Numbered from the stretch's first letter, positions 36,044 through 45,080 are shown. The stretch: 64,000 nucleotides of DNA from Oscillospiraceae bacterium (GCA_019423755.1 JAHZAU010000009.1:6184-70183), one strand, 5' to 3'. Program-made: numbers and translations. The notes: generated by a model from the sequence alone, not told the origin.

Positions 36044-36844
36044 TTAACCGCGGGACGCCATATCCTGATACATGGCGTACATGGGGGTCGGCAGGCCGAA
36101 GCCGCCGGCCACCGGCAGGGTCTCGCCGGTGATGTAGGAGGACTTGTCGCTGGCCAGGAAGAGCACCGCCTCTGCCAGGTCGTCGGGGTAACCGGGACGG
36201 TTGAGGGGGACGTTCTTCAGGAACATCTTGAGGAATTCCTCGGACATGTTGTTCATAGCCGCGTCGGTAGCGGTGAAGCCCGGCAGCACGGCGTTGCAGC
36301 GGACGCCCTGGCGGGCATACTGGACGGCGATGTCCTTGGTCAGGAAGTTGATGGCCGCCTTGGAAACGCCGTAACCGGTGCGGGACAGGTCGGGATACAG
36401 GCCGCCCACCGAGCCGATGTTGATGATGGAGCCGCCGCCGTTTTTGATCATAGTCGGGATAGCGCGCTGGGCGGGGACGTAGACGCTGCGCAGGTTGGTT
36501 TCCACAATGTGCAGGAAGTCCTCGGCCTTGGTGTTGACCACGTCGAAGTCGGCCTTGACGTCGGTGGAGCCGAAGTTGTTAACCAGGATATCCAAGCGGC
36601 CTTCCTTGGCCACGGTTTCGTCGATCATCGAGGCGAAGGTCTCGTTTTTGGAGGCGTCGAAGTACACCACGTCGGCTTTGCCGCCAGCGGCGACGATCTC
36701 ATCGGCTACCTTGCGGCCGGCTTCCAGATTGCGGACAGCGAGATATACTTTGGCGCCGTTTTCTGCCAGCTTTTTGGCGCAGGCAAGGCCGATGCCGCGG
36801 GTGGAGGAGGTAACGAGAGCAACTTTATTTTCCAGCAGGGTCAT
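36044..36844 (-). CDS. Short-chain dehydrogenase, 7-alpha-hydroxysteroid dehydrogenase-like
   Basis: 266 residues. The SDR cofactor motif TSSTRGIGLA lies at 12-21 and an Arg after the second strand (AVRNLEAG) suggests NADP(H). The catalytic residues are Asn117, Ser145, Tyr158 and Lys162 (SRTGYGVSKAAIN). Stretches such as GGGSIINIGSVGG, AVQYARQGVRCNAVLPGF and NVPLNRPG closely resemble clostridial NADP-dependent 7-alpha-hydroxysteroid dehydrogenases that oxidise or epimerise bile acids in the gut. That resemblance is from memory, so the substrate is probable, not proven. The start at 36844 follows AAAGGAAG; a longer open frame upstream lacks SDR sequence. It stands alone, flanked by terminators and AT-rich DNA. 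Confidence 0.8.
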   Translation of the reverse strand: MTLLENKVALVTSSTRGIGLACAKKLAENGAKVYLAVRNLEAGRKVADEIVAAGGKADVVYFDASKNETFASMIDETVAKEGRLDILVNNFGSTDVKADFDVVNTKAEDFLHIVETNLRSVYVPAQRAIPTMIKNGGGSIINIGSVGGLYPDLSRTGYGVSKAAINFLTKDIAVQYARQGVRCNAVLPGFTATDAAMNNMSEEFLKMFLKNVPLNRPGYPDDLAEAVLFLASDKSSYITGETLPVAGGFGLPTPMYAMYQDMASRG

Positions 36845-37110
36845 AAGAGAAGACTTCCTTTCCATTTTCAAAATAATAGCATATTTTGTGTCTAAATTAT
36901 GTACAAACCACAATTTCTTGTATACTTATATGATACACCCATTTTGTATAAAAGCAATAGGCGGGGAAAAAATTCACGATTTAGACAGAAGATACCGCAC
37001 TTTTTATCCGATATCCCCGGCCCATTGTCCCTGCGAGAGAGGGACGGGGGCTGCCGCTTTTATTCTGGGCGACAATCCCCCCGGTCATACCGTACACCCA
37101 CCGTCCGGGG
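36845..37110. other. AT-rich upstream region of the SDR gene
   Basis: About 100 bp before the SDR gene (36850-36965) is far more AT-rich than the rest of the window, with promoter-like TATTAT and TATAAG and a GTATAC palindrome. This is probably the SDR promoter/operator; no exact -35/-10 pair was chosen. The rest to 37110 contains no gene. Confidence 0.4.
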
Positions 37111-37126
37111 CGTTTCATGTGAAACA
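37111..37126. promoter_or_regulatory. Degenerate parS-like site
   Basis: CGTTTCATGTGAAACA differs from the parS consensus TGTTNCACGTGAAACA at two positions. It is about 25 kb from the par cluster, on the other side of oriC, where secondary parS sites are common. Confidence 0.55.
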
Positions 37127-37156
37127 TCCCTTTTTCGACTGGTTTTTGCCCGAAAC

Positions 37157-37206
37157 GAAAAAAGCCCGCGCCGTCTCTCCCCTTTTTGCGGGGAAAAACA
37201 GCGCGG
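37157..37206 (-). terminator. Terminator of the MATE-DUF6320 operon
   Basis: On the minus strand CCGCGCTG... pairs with ...GGCGCGG, enclosing an inner CCCC/GGGG stem, and is followed by CTTTTTT, just after the DUF6320 gene. Confidence 0.75.
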
Positions 37207-37220
37207 ACGACATGGTTTTG

Positions 37221-37895
37221 TTACAGATGGAGCCGCTTTTTTAACTCGGAGCGGGTGGTGCGCTCGGCAAACAGCGCCACCCCCGAAAGGGCCACGATGC
37301 CGCAGGCCGCGCAGATCACCGAAGGCCACAGCACCTTCGCCCAGCCCAACAGCAAAAACACCGGCGGCAGCAGGCAGAACCCGGCGCTGACCACAAAGTA
37401 GATGATGTGGTCCGGCAGCTTGCGGCGGGAAAGCACCGCCAACACAAAGGTGCAGCCCATGCCGGTGAGGAACAGAAACGGCACGGCATAGTCCATAGAC
37501 CAGCCCCGCCAGCCGGTAAGGGCATCAAAGGCCACCAGCACTACGCCCCAGGTCACCAGCTGGTAAAGGATGCGCTTGGTGAGGCTGGAACGCTTGCGCA
37601 CCGCCACCGCCAAGGTCAGCCACATGGCGCCTACCCCGGCCAGCACGAACAGCGACCAGAACCCTTCGGTAAAGACCAGCAGGTTGAGCACCCCGGCCAC
37701 CACCGCCACCAGGATGGAGGCGAAGATCAGCAGCCGGAACAGCAGGCTGTGCTGGCGGTAGAGGGTGGGGATATGGGGGAAGATCTCGCCGTCATAGGCG
37801 GTATCGCTGCCGCCGGGAGCCAGCGCCCCCTGGCACAGCGGACAATGGGACCGGCTGGACGGCACCGATACCCGGCAGCTGGGACAGTATTTCAT
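37221..37895 (-). CDS. DUF6320 zinc-ribbon membrane protein
   Basis: 224 residues. A zinc ribbon (YCPSCRVSVPSSRSHCPLCQ) at the N-terminus is followed by about six membrane helices from residue 55 to 205. This matches DUF6320 proteins, which typically sit beside an acetyltransferase/condensation protein and an alpha/beta hydrolase, as here. Start 37895 was chosen because AAGGAGGG lies 7 bp upstream. It is the last gene of a four-gene operon. Function unknown; a structural partner of the acyltransferase is a possible role. Confidence 0.75.
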   Translation of the reverse strand: MKYCPSCRVSVPSSRSHCPLCQGALAPGGSDTAYDGEIFPHIPTLYRQHSLLFRLLIFASILVAVVAGVLNLLVFTEGFWSLFVLAGVGAMWLTLAVAVRKRSSLTKRILYQLVTWGVVLVAFDALTGWRGWSMDYAVPFLFLTGMGCTFVLAVLSRRKLPDHIIYFVVSAGFCLLPPVFLLLGWAKVLWPSVICAACGIVALSGVALFAERTTRSELKKRLHL

Positions 37896-37912
37896 CAAAG
37901 GTCCCTCCTTGA

Positions 37913-39193
37913 CTAATCGATCTCGTTGGACTGGATCTCCACCGGCAGCCCGGCGCCGGTGAGGATGCGGAAGAAGCGCATGGGTACGTTGGTGCTGCGG
38001 AAGGCAGAGGTAAAGCTTACCGTCAGCTCGCCGCCGTAGGAGCAGACGCAGACCGAAAGCTTCGGCGCGCTGACAAAGACGTCAAAGCGGCGGATGAAGG
38101 GGTCGGCTTCCGGCGGCATCTGCACCCGCCCGATGTTGGAAAGGGAGGCGGTGATGGTGCCCTGGTCCTTCCAGTTGGCGATGCGCAGGATGCAGTCCTT
38201 GAGCACCAGCGGCACCGCCCGGGCAGCGAAGTTGTGCTCCGCCCGGGAAAGGGCGTTCATCCGGCGGCCCAGCCGCTGGGCGGTCAGCTCTTCTAAGAAC
38301 ACCTGCCGCACCTGGGGGATAATCTCTTCCAAAGTGAGCTGCTCCCGGCTCACCCGCACCGGCACCTGGATGGTCCCGAAGAAGTTGCGGGCGGTCTCGG
38401 AAGCAAAGTAGTTGCGCAGGTTTACCGGTACCGTCAAGGTCACCGGGCGTTTTTCCAGCGCCCGCACCGGCAGCTCCTGGGCCAGCGCCAGCACCAGCGC
38501 CGAGGCCAGCAGCACTGTCAGGGTGGCGTCGTTTTTCTTGGCCAGTTCCAGCGCCCCTTTTACCGGCAGGATGCCTTCGATGACCCGCAGCCGTCCTTCC
38601 GGCACGCGGGGGCCGCGCAGCTGGCAGGCCCGCACCTTTTTGGGGGAGGCGTCCTGGCTGGGGGCGCTGCCCTTGGGGTTATAGTACTTGAGGAAGCTGT
38701 CCTCGGCCTTCTGGGTGGTGGAAGCGTCGTAATGCAGGCTTAGCGGCTGCGGGAAGGACTCGGGGTGGCGCAGCTGCAGATACTCCGACACCAGCTGCCG
38801 CAGAAATTGCAGAGCGCCGGTGCCGTCGGTGAGGGCGTGGTACACCTCCAGGTTAATGCGGCAGTCCCAGTAGGTCACCTCAAAGAGCAGCGACCGGTGG
38901 TTGGGGTCGTAAAGAGGGCCGCAGGCAGGAGCGTTTTCCTCCTCCACCACCGCTTCCAGCTGACTTTCTTCCAGATAGTACCAGAACAGCCCGTGTTTGA
39001 GCACGCAGCGCCACAGCGGGAAGGAAGGCAGCGTCCGGTCCAGCGCCTGCTGCAGCAGGGTCCGGTCCACCGGCTCCCGCAGCTGACAAGCAAAGCGGAA
39101 CACCTTGGTGTCCCGCTGGTTGCTGGTGGGGGGAAAGATCTTGGCAGCGTTGTCCAGCTTGTTCCAGTCGGCCGGAGCGTTAAAGCTGCTCAT
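37913..39193 (-). CDS. Condensation/PapA-like acyltransferase
   Basis: 426 residues. It has the condensation-domain active-site motif HxxxDG in YHALTDGTGALQFL near residue 118, and the later region TVPVNLRNYFASETARNFFG fits the chloramphenicol-acetyltransferase-like fold. Proteins like this (often annotated alcohol acetyltransferase) join acyl groups to alcohols or amines. It overlaps the upstream esterase gene by 14 bp and is 17 bp before the DUF6320 gene. No carrier-protein domain is present, so it acts as a free-standing enzyme. Substrates cannot be inferred. Confidence 0.78.
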   Translation of the reverse strand: MSSFNAPADWNKLDNAAKIFPPTSNQRDTKVFRFACQLREPVDRTLLQQALDRTLPSFPLWRCVLKHGLFWYYLEESQLEAVVEEENAPACGPLYDPNHRSLLFEVTYWDCRINLEVYHALTDGTGALQFLRQLVSEYLQLRHPESFPQPLSLHYDASTTQKAEDSFLKYYNPKGSAPSQDASPKKVRACQLRGPRVPEGRLRVIEGILPVKGALELAKKNDATLTVLLASALVLALAQELPVRALEKRPVTLTVPVNLRNYFASETARNFFGTIQVPVRVSREQLTLEEIIPQVRQVFLEELTAQRLGRRMNALSRAEHNFAARAVPLVLKDCILRIANWKDQGTITASLSNIGRVQMPPEADPFIRRFDVFVSAPKLSVCVCSYGGELTVSFTSAFRSTNVPMRFFRILTGAGLPVEIQSNEID

Positions 39194-40196
39194 GTTCCAT
39201 CAACTCCTCTACGCGCAAGGCGATCTCCTCCTCCGGCAGCGGGGTGGCCAGCTGCTCCAGGGATTCCTGGACCGTGGGACGGCTGAGGAAGGCATTAATA
39301 TAACGGTATGCTTTTTTCACCGGCAAAAATCCGCTGCCCATGGAGAAAAATCCGTGCAGGGCGTCCCGGATACGGTGGATCTCCACAAAGTTGCCCGCTT
39401 CCAGCAGGCGGCGGCCGTAGGCCTCGCCTTCGTCCCGCAGCGGGTCAAACTGGGCGGTGATGATCAAGGTCTCGGGCTGATGAGAAAGGTCCTCGGCCAG
39501 GATAGGGGCAAAGTAGGGGTTCTGCCGGTCCTCGAGGGAGGATTGGTACAGGTCCAGATATTCCCGCAGCCGCTGGGAGGTCAGCAGGTAGTCGGTGCCG
39601 TTTTCCCGCACCGAGGCAAAGGGTGAAGCGTCAGAGTAGTCGTTGTTGGTAGCGGGATAGAGCAAAATCTGCCGCCGGACGCAAAATTCCCCTCGGTCCC
39701 GGGCGAGCAGGGAGACCGCCGCCGCCAGGTTGCCCCCGGCGCTGTCCCCCATGATGGTGATGTCGTCGGTGCAGATGTCCAGCTGCTGGCAGCACTGGTA
39801 CAGCTCCCGGGCCACCTGGTAGCAGTCCTCCAGCCCGGCGGGGAAACGGTGCTCCGGGGCCAGCCGGTAGTCCACCGAGAAGACCACGTGTCCGGTGCGC
39901 TGGGCCAGTACCGTGCAGACCTTGTCGTAGCTGTTGACGCTGCCGGTGACCCAGCCGCCGCCGTGGATGTACAGCAGCACCGGGAAGGTTCCCGAGCGGC
40001 GCGGGGCAAACACCCGCACCGGGATGCGGTGGTCCCCGGCGTCTACCGCGTGGTCCCAGATGCGGTAAAAGGGCCGCAGCACGTGGGGATGGGCGGCGTC
40101 TACCACCCGGCGGTGGGTCTTGTAGTTGTTTTTCAGGTCGAGATCCGGGGCGGAAAGCGCTTTGAGCGCCGCCCGCATCAAAGGATTGATGGCCAT
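39180..40196 (-). CDS. Alpha/beta hydrolase of the HSL esterase type
   Basis: 338 residues. The oxyanion-hole motif HGGGW and the nucleophile elbow GDSAGG are those of hormone-sensitive-lipase-type esterases; the Asp (AQFDPLRDEGEAY) and His (DALHGFF) of the triad are visible. It begins at an ATG with AAAGGACG upstream and ends inside the next gene (14-bp overlap). Because it is coupled to an acyltransferase and follows a MATE exporter, the operon may make or modify an acylated compound and export it; this is inference. Confidence 0.88.
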   Translation of the reverse strand: MAINPLMRAALKALSAPDLDLKNNYKTHRRVVDAAHPHVLRPFYRIWDHAVDAGDHRIPVRVFAPRRSGTFPVLLYIHGGGWVTGSVNSYDKVCTVLAQRTGHVVFSVDYRLAPEHRFPAGLEDCYQVARELYQCCQQLDICTDDITIMGDSAGGNLAAAVSLLARDRGEFCVRRQILLYPATNNDYSDASPFASVRENGTDYLLTSQRLREYLDLYQSSLEDRQNPYFAPILAEDLSHQPETLIITAQFDPLRDEGEAYGRRLLEAGNFVEIHRIRDALHGFFSMGSGFLPVKKAYRYINAFLSRPTVQESLEQLATPLPEEEIALRVEELMEHEQL

Positions 40197-40233
40197 AATA
40201 ACGTCCTTTCTTTTGAAAACGAAGGAAACCCGC

Positions 40234-41577
40234 TTATTCCCGATAGAGGCGGACCATCCGTCCTACCAGCAGCACCGCTCCCGCAAAGGTGAGCAGCTCG
40301 CTGGCCGGTACGGTGAGCCAAACGCCGTTGATGCCCAAAAGCCCGCTGAGCAGGTACAAAAACGGCACCAGGAAGAGAAATCCGCGGCAGAAGGAAAGCA
40401 CCGACGCTGCCCGGGCCTGCTCCACCGACTGCAGGAAGGTGGCGCTGACCATGTTGAAGCACATGAGCAGATAGGCGGCAAAGTAAAAGCGGATAGCCGG
40501 CACCGCGCAGGAGAGGATGGCGTCGGAGGGGTTTGCGATAAACACCTGCACGATGATATGCGGGAACAGCTCCCCGATGGCCACCAGCGTCGCGCAGAGG
40601 GCAAAGACCACCCCGTAGCCGTAGCGCAAAAACTGCAGCACCCGGCGGTAGTATCCGGCCCCGGCGTTGAAGCTGATGAGCGGCTGGATGGTGTTGTTTA
40701 CCCCGCCGAACACCGCCAGGAACACGTAGGCGGTGTTGGAGATGATGCTGTAGCTGGTGACGGCGTCTACCCCGCCCAGCTGCATGAGCCGCAGGTTAAA
40801 CAGCAGGATGACCACCCCGGTAGAAAGCTCGGCGATGCAGTTGGGCAGGCCGCCCATTAAGATGCGCCGCAGGCCGCCGAGACTCACCCCGGCAAAATCC
40901 AGCCGGAGGGTGGCTTTTTTGGTGAAGAAATGGCGGGCCAGCAGCAGGGCGCTGGTGCCGGAGGAAAGGACGGTGGCCGAGATAGCGCCGGCCATGCCAA
41001 ACCCCAGTGGGAAGATAAACAGATAGTCCAGCAGGATGTTCAGCAGACAGCCGGTGACGCTGGCAATCATAGCCCAGCGGGGGGCGTGGTCGTTGCGGAC
41101 GAAAAAGCCCAGCATGTTGTTAAAGACGAACACCACCGCCGAGCCGTTGAGGATGGTCAGATACTGACCGGTAAGGGTGATGATGGAATCGTCGGCTCCG
41201 CAGGCGTAGGCGATGGGCTTCCAGAAGATGCAGCCCAAAGCGCCCAGGCTTAACGAGACCACGGCCGCCAGCAGGATGGCGGTGGTGAAAAGGCCGTTTG
41301 CCTCGTGGTCCTTCCCCTGCCCTTTGCTGTAGGAGATGGCGGTGGCGCCGCCTGCCCCCAGCATCTGGGCAAAAGCAGTCATCAAAGTATAGCACGGCAA
41401 AGCGATGTTTAAAGCGGCCAGGCCGTCGCTGCCGACGCCGCGGCCGATGAAGATGGTGTCGCACAGCACAAAAGCGGCGGTCATCACCGTGGAAAGCAGA
41501 CTGTGCAGGAAATACCGGCGGAACAGGACGCCCGGTTCCGTCTGGATCAGGTCGAAGGATGGGGTATCTTGACTCAA
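40234..41577 (-). CDS. MATE-family efflux transporter
   Basis: 447 residues with 12 predicted helices. Signature regions are DTIFIGRGVGSDGLAALNIA, ISYSKGQGKDHEANGLFTTA and GVNNTIQPLISFNAGAGYY, all typical of MATE Na+- or H+-driven drug/metabolite exporters. The start is TTG 41577, with GAGAGAGG about 10 bp upstream. It is first in a four-gene operon with its own promoter (41615-41643). Substrate unknown. Confidence 0.9.
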   Translation of the reverse strand: MSQDTPSFDLIQTEPGVLFRRYFLHSLLSTVMTAAFVLCDTIFIGRGVGSDGLAALNIALPCYTLMTAFAQMLGAGGATAISYSKGQGKDHEANGLFTTAILLAAVVSLSLGALGCIFWKPIAYACGADDSIITLTGQYLTILNGSAVVFVFNNMLGFFVRNDHAPRWAMIASVTGCLLNILLDYLFIFPLGFGMAGAISATVLSSGTSALLLARHFFTKKATLRLDFAGVSLGGLRRILMGGLPNCIAELSTGVVILLFNLRLMQLGGVDAVTSYSIISNTAYVFLAVFGGVNNTIQPLISFNAGAGYYRRVLQFLRYGYGVVFALCATLVAIGELFPHIIVQVFIANPSDAILSCAVPAIRFYFAAYLLMCFNMVSATFLQSVEQARAASVLSFCRGFLFLVPFLYLLSGLLGINGVWLTVPASELLTFAGAVLLVGRMVRLYRE

Positions 41578-41614
41578 AAATAGGTTCCTCTCTCAAAAAA
41601 GTTCACTGGTAGAT

Positions 41615-41643
41615 AGTATACCACAATTTCCAGTGGGTGTCAG
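41615..41643 (-). promoter_or_regulatory. Promoter of the MATE operon
   Basis: On the minus strand CTGACA and TATACT are 17 bp apart, downstream of the candidate RNA terminator, so this operon is not fed by that RNA. Confidence 0.65.
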
Positions 41644-41663
41644 CCAGGAGAAAAAGACCATAG

Positions 41664-41836
41664 AAAAACGCCCGCATCTCTGCGGGCGTTTTTCTAAAGT
41701 TAAGGTTTGTATGAGAGTTTGAAGATGGCGATTGGATTCTGCAGCACATAAGCCCTACGTTCCGCAGAAGTTTGGTTTGTTTCAGCCTGGGAAGGAGGCC
41801 CCAGTGCTGAGGTTGTTCAGTCATAAGTTATCTTAT
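41664..41836 (-). ncRNA. Candidate independent small RNA
   Basis: A perfect TATAAT at 41843-41848 (minus strand) starts a transcript of about 170 nt that ends at a strong terminator (AAAAACGCCCGCA/TGCGGGCGTTTTT, 41664-41693). The following MATE operon has its own promoter. The RNA has a terminal hairpin (CAGCACTGGG/CCCAGGCTG) and one CATAAG segment that can pair with either of two CTTATG segments, suggesting a conformational switch or a rod shape with a large internal loop. It matches no family I recognise by eye; 6S RNA is a loose possibility. Confidence 0.5.
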
Positions 41837-41995
41837 GTCTGTATTATAATCCCACCTTCGCCAAAAGTCCAATACGAGTTAATGATGCGTTTTTTTGCTT
41901 TGATAGATACCATCAATAGACCGGGGAAAAACGGCTTAATCATGCGGTTTTTCGCTTACCAATCATCGGGATATCCCGCAAAAATACCGCAAAAG

Positions 41996-44434
41996 TTACT
42001 CGCCCAACAGCACCTGACGGGCGATGTCCACCGACGCTTTGGCATCTTTGGCATAGAAATCCGCCCCCATAGCCCGGGCGTATTCCGGGGTGAGTACCGC
42101 GCCGCCCACCATGACCTGCACCCCGGGACATTCCCGGCGCAGCAGGGCGATGGTCTCCTCCATGCTTTTGAGGGTGGTGGTCATCAGCGCCGAAAGGCCC
42201 ACCAGCCGCACGCCGTGTTCCTGCACCGCCTGCACCACCTGCCCAGGCGGCACGTCCCGCCCCAGGTCCAGGATGGGGAAACCGTAGTTTTCCAAAATCA
42301 CCTTGACGATGTTCTTGCCGATGTCGTGGATGTCCCCCTTGACGGTGGCCAGCACGATGCCCCGCTGGGCAAGGGAGTGCGCCGCGGCGTCCTCCCCCGA
42401 CGGGTGGGCGGCCAGCCAGTTTTTGATGGCGTCAAAGCCCGCCTGCGCGGCCTGCGCCGCCTGGATCATCTGGGGCAAAAACAGCGTCCCCGCCTCAAAC
42501 TGCGCCCCCACCCGGTCCAGAGCGGGGATCAGTCGGGTTTGGATGATCTGTTCGGGGCTTTGCTTCTCCAACAGGGCGCACACCTGGCGGCGCACCGGCT
42601 CGCCCAGCCCGGCGGCTACCGCTTCTTCCAGACTCATGCCGTTATCCGGCGCGGGCGCAGCGGGGGCGGGGGCGTTTTCCTGGGAAAACCGGGCGATGTA
42701 GCGGCCGCAGCCGGCGTCGGCGCCGGACAGCAGCTCATAAGCGGAGACAGCGTCCATCATGGAGGCGGTGTTGGGGTTGAGGATGGGCAGGTCCAGCCCG
42801 GCTTCCAGCGCCAGCAGCAGGAAGCTGTGGTTTAAAAGCTCCCGGTTGGGCAGCCCGAAGGAGATGTTGGAAACGCCCAGCACGCAGTGCAGCCCCAGCT
42901 CCTGGCGCACCATCCGCACCGCCCGCAGGGTCTCCCCTGCCTCCTGCTGCTGCACCGAGGCGGTGAGGGTCAGGCAGTCGATGAACACGTCCTGCCGCGG
43001 GATGCCCAACGCCAGAGCGGCGTCCAGGATGCGGCGGGCGATGGCCAGACGGTCCTCTGCCCGAGAGGGGATGCCTTTTTCGTCCAGGCAAAGGCCCACC
43101 ACGGCGGCGCCGTAGCGCTTCACCAGCGGCAGCACGGCCTTTAAGACCGCTTCCTCGCCGTTGACCGAGTTGACGATGGGCTTGCCGTTATAAACCCGCA
43201 GGGCGGCTTCCAATGCCTTGGGGTCGGAGGAATCCAGCTGCAGCGGCGCAGTCAGTACCCCCTGCAGCCGTTGGACCACCTGGGGCAGCACAGCGGGCTC
43301 GTCCACCCCCGGCGCGCCTACGTTCACGTCCAAAATGGCGGCCCCGGCCCCTACCTGGGCGATGCCCTGGCCCAGCAGGTAGTCCATGTCCCCTTCCAAC
43401 AGCGCCTGCTTCATCCGCTTTTTGCCGGTGGGATTGAGCCGCTCGCCGATGACCCGCACCCCGTCGATGACCACCGTCTCCCCCGGGGAGCAGACCGCTG
43501 CCGGGCGGCAGGCGGGTTCCCGCTTTTGGGGCGGGCAGCGGCGGAGCATCGCGGCGGCGGCGCGCAGGTAGTCGGGATTGGTGCCGCAGCAGCCGCCGAA
43601 CACCTGCACCCCCAGCCGGGCAAAGGGTTCCAGCAGCTGGCCGAATTCCTCCGGGCCGATGCCGTATTCCCCAGTGACCGGGTCCGGCAGGCCGGCGTTG
43701 GGCTTGAGGATCAGCGGCAGGTCGGTCCAACGGCGCAGCTCCTCCATAAAAGGCAGCAGCTCCCGAGGCCCGAGGGAACAGTTGAAGCCCAGGGCGTCCA
43801 CCCCCAGGCCGTCCAGGGTCAGCGCCATGGCGGAGATGCCGCAGCCGGTAAAGGTCCGGCCGGAAGGCTCAAAGGTCATGGTCACCCAAAGGGGGACGGT
43901 CCGGCCCACTTCTTCCATGGCTTCCCGGGCGCCCAGCACCCCGGCCTTGGCCTCGTACAGGTCGCTGAGGGTTTCCAGCACCACCAGGTCGGCCCCGGCT
44001 TCCAGCCCTAGCCGCACCTGCTGGCGCACCAGTGCCACCGCTTCCTCAAAGGGCAGGCCGCCGGTGGGTTCCAGCAGTTCCCCGATGGGTCCCACGTCCA
44101 GCGCTACCCAGGCGTCCTCCCTGGCGCGGCGTCCGGCTTCGGTGATGGCCTCCCGGGCGTTCTGCACCGCCGCCGGGATGACCTCCTCGGGACAAAGGCC
44201 GCACAGGCTCAGCTTGTGGCGGTTGGCGCCGAAGGTGTTGGTGTAGATCACCTGGCTGCCGGCCTCCAAATAGGCCCGGTGCACCTGGCGCACCTGCTGG
44301 GGATGGGTCAGGTTCCAGCGCTCGGGGGACTCTCCCAGCCCCAGGCCCAGACTTTGCAGCATGGTGCCCATAGCGCCGTCCAGCAGCAGGGAGCCGCCGG
44401 CGGCGAGAGAAGACGGTTGGCAACTATTTTTCAC
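41996..44434 (-). CDS. metH: Cobalamin-dependent methionine synthase without reactivation domain
   Basis: 812 residues. Domains in order: homocysteine methyltransferase with the zinc Cys motif FGGCCGTNPDYL, pterin (methyl-THF) domain with VIGERLNPTGKKRMKQALLE, and cobalamin domain with GDIHDIGKN (His ligand to cobalt). The usual C-terminal SAM-dependent reactivation domain is absent; instead a separate activation-domain protein precedes it, a split seen in clostridia. The start is GTG 44434, with GAGGTG 6 bp upstream, overlapping the preceding stop by 11 bp; the open frame goes further up to 44488 but without family sequence. It makes methionine from homocysteine and methyl-THF. Confidence 0.94.
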   Translation of the reverse strand: MKNSCQPSSLAAGGSLLLDGAMGTMLQSLGLGLGESPERWNLTHPQQVRQVHRAYLEAGSQVIYTNTFGANRHKLSLCGLCPEEVIPAAVQNAREAITEAGRRAREDAWVALDVGPIGELLEPTGGLPFEEAVALVRQQVRLGLEAGADLVVLETLSDLYEAKAGVLGAREAMEEVGRTVPLWVTMTFEPSGRTFTGCGISAMALTLDGLGVDALGFNCSLGPRELLPFMEELRRWTDLPLILKPNAGLPDPVTGEYGIGPEEFGQLLEPFARLGVQVFGGCCGTNPDYLRAAAAMLRRCPPQKREPACRPAAVCSPGETVVIDGVRVIGERLNPTGKKRMKQALLEGDMDYLLGQGIAQVGAGAAILDVNVGAPGVDEPAVLPQVVQRLQGVLTAPLQLDSSDPKALEAALRVYNGKPIVNSVNGEEAVLKAVLPLVKRYGAAVVGLCLDEKGIPSRAEDRLAIARRILDAALALGIPRQDVFIDCLTLTASVQQQEAGETLRAVRMVRQELGLHCVLGVSNISFGLPNRELLNHSFLLLALEAGLDLPILNPNTASMMDAVSAYELLSGADAGCGRYIARFSQENAPAPAAPAPDNGMSLEEAVAAGLGEPVRRQVCALLEKQSPEQIIQTRLIPALDRVGAQFEAGTLFLPQMIQAAQAAQAGFDAIKNWLAAHPSGEDAAAHSLAQRGIVLATVKGDIHDIGKNIVKVILENYGFPILDLGRDVPPGQVVQAVQEHGVRLVGLSALMTTTLKSMEETIALLRRECPGVQVMVGGAVLTPEYARAMGADFYAKDAKASVDIARQVLLGE

Positions 44435-45080
44435 AGAAAACACCTCTTTTTCGGAATGGACAGGTTTGGCGGGCGGCGCAGCGGGCACAGCCTTGCTTCT
44501 GCACCGCGGCCGGGGTGTCGGACAGACCCAAAATGGCGGTCACCGACTTGGTAGGGGCAAGCAGCCCCCCGGGGGTCACGCTGAGACCCAGGCGGCGGGG
44601 GGCGTCCAGCAGGGCCACGAACCGCCCCTGCAGCTCCAGGGGCAGGTCGCCGTACCCGCAGGAAAAGCGCCCGGTGAGCCAAAGGCCCCGCTGCCTTGCC
44701 TGCTGGGAAAGCTGCTCCTGGGCCCGGTCGCACACCTGCTCGATAGCGGCGCTGGCGCAGCCGTCCAGCAGCACTGCCCCGGCCATGTCCTGTACCTGCC
44801 ACAGCCGCAGCAGGCGGTCGGCTTCGGCGCCCAAGGTGGCCCCCAGCAGCACGGCACGTTTACATCCGGCCAGGTGGCGGGGCAGGTCTTCCCCCACCAG
44901 AAGTTCCGGAATTTGTTCCAAATTATACTCCACCGCGTGCCAGCGGGGGCGACAGCCGGAAAGCAGGGCGGCTTCGGCTTTTTGCAGCTTCTGCTCCAAA
45001 GCGTCCGGCAGCGGGCCTTGGCCGCAGCCGGCATACCGCCGGGCTTCGGAAAGGTCGATGCGCTCCAACAGCATCTCCAT
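44424..45080 (-). CDS. Methionine synthase activation-domain protein
   Basis: 218 residues. It resembles the stand-alone vitamin B12-dependent methionine synthase activation domain found beside truncated MetH in clostridia: YNLEQIPELLVGEDLPRHLA, AVLLGATLGAEADRLLR and SCGYGDLPLELQGRFVALLD, with C-terminal Cys-x2-Cys-x4-Cys (CARCAARQTC). It probably reactivates oxidised cobalamin on MetH with SAM and an electron donor. It lies 13 bp after metF and overlaps metH by 11 bp, so the three are one operon. Confidence 0.85.
   Translation of the reverse strand: MEMLLERIDLSEARRYAGCGQGPLPDALEQKLQKAEAALLSGCRPRWHAVEYNLEQIPELLVGEDLPRHLAGCKRAVLLGATLGAEADRLLRLWQVQDMAGAVLLDGCASAAIEQVCDRAQEQLSQQARQRGLWLTGRFSCGYGDLPLELQGRFVALLDAPRRLGLSVTPGGLLAPTKSVTAILGLSDTPAAVQKQGCARCAARQTCPFRKRGVFCEK

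Noticed and set aside
41603..41824. 73-codon minus-strand open frame upstream of the MATE gene
   Set aside because: It overlaps a strong terminator and the candidate RNA and shows no protein features.
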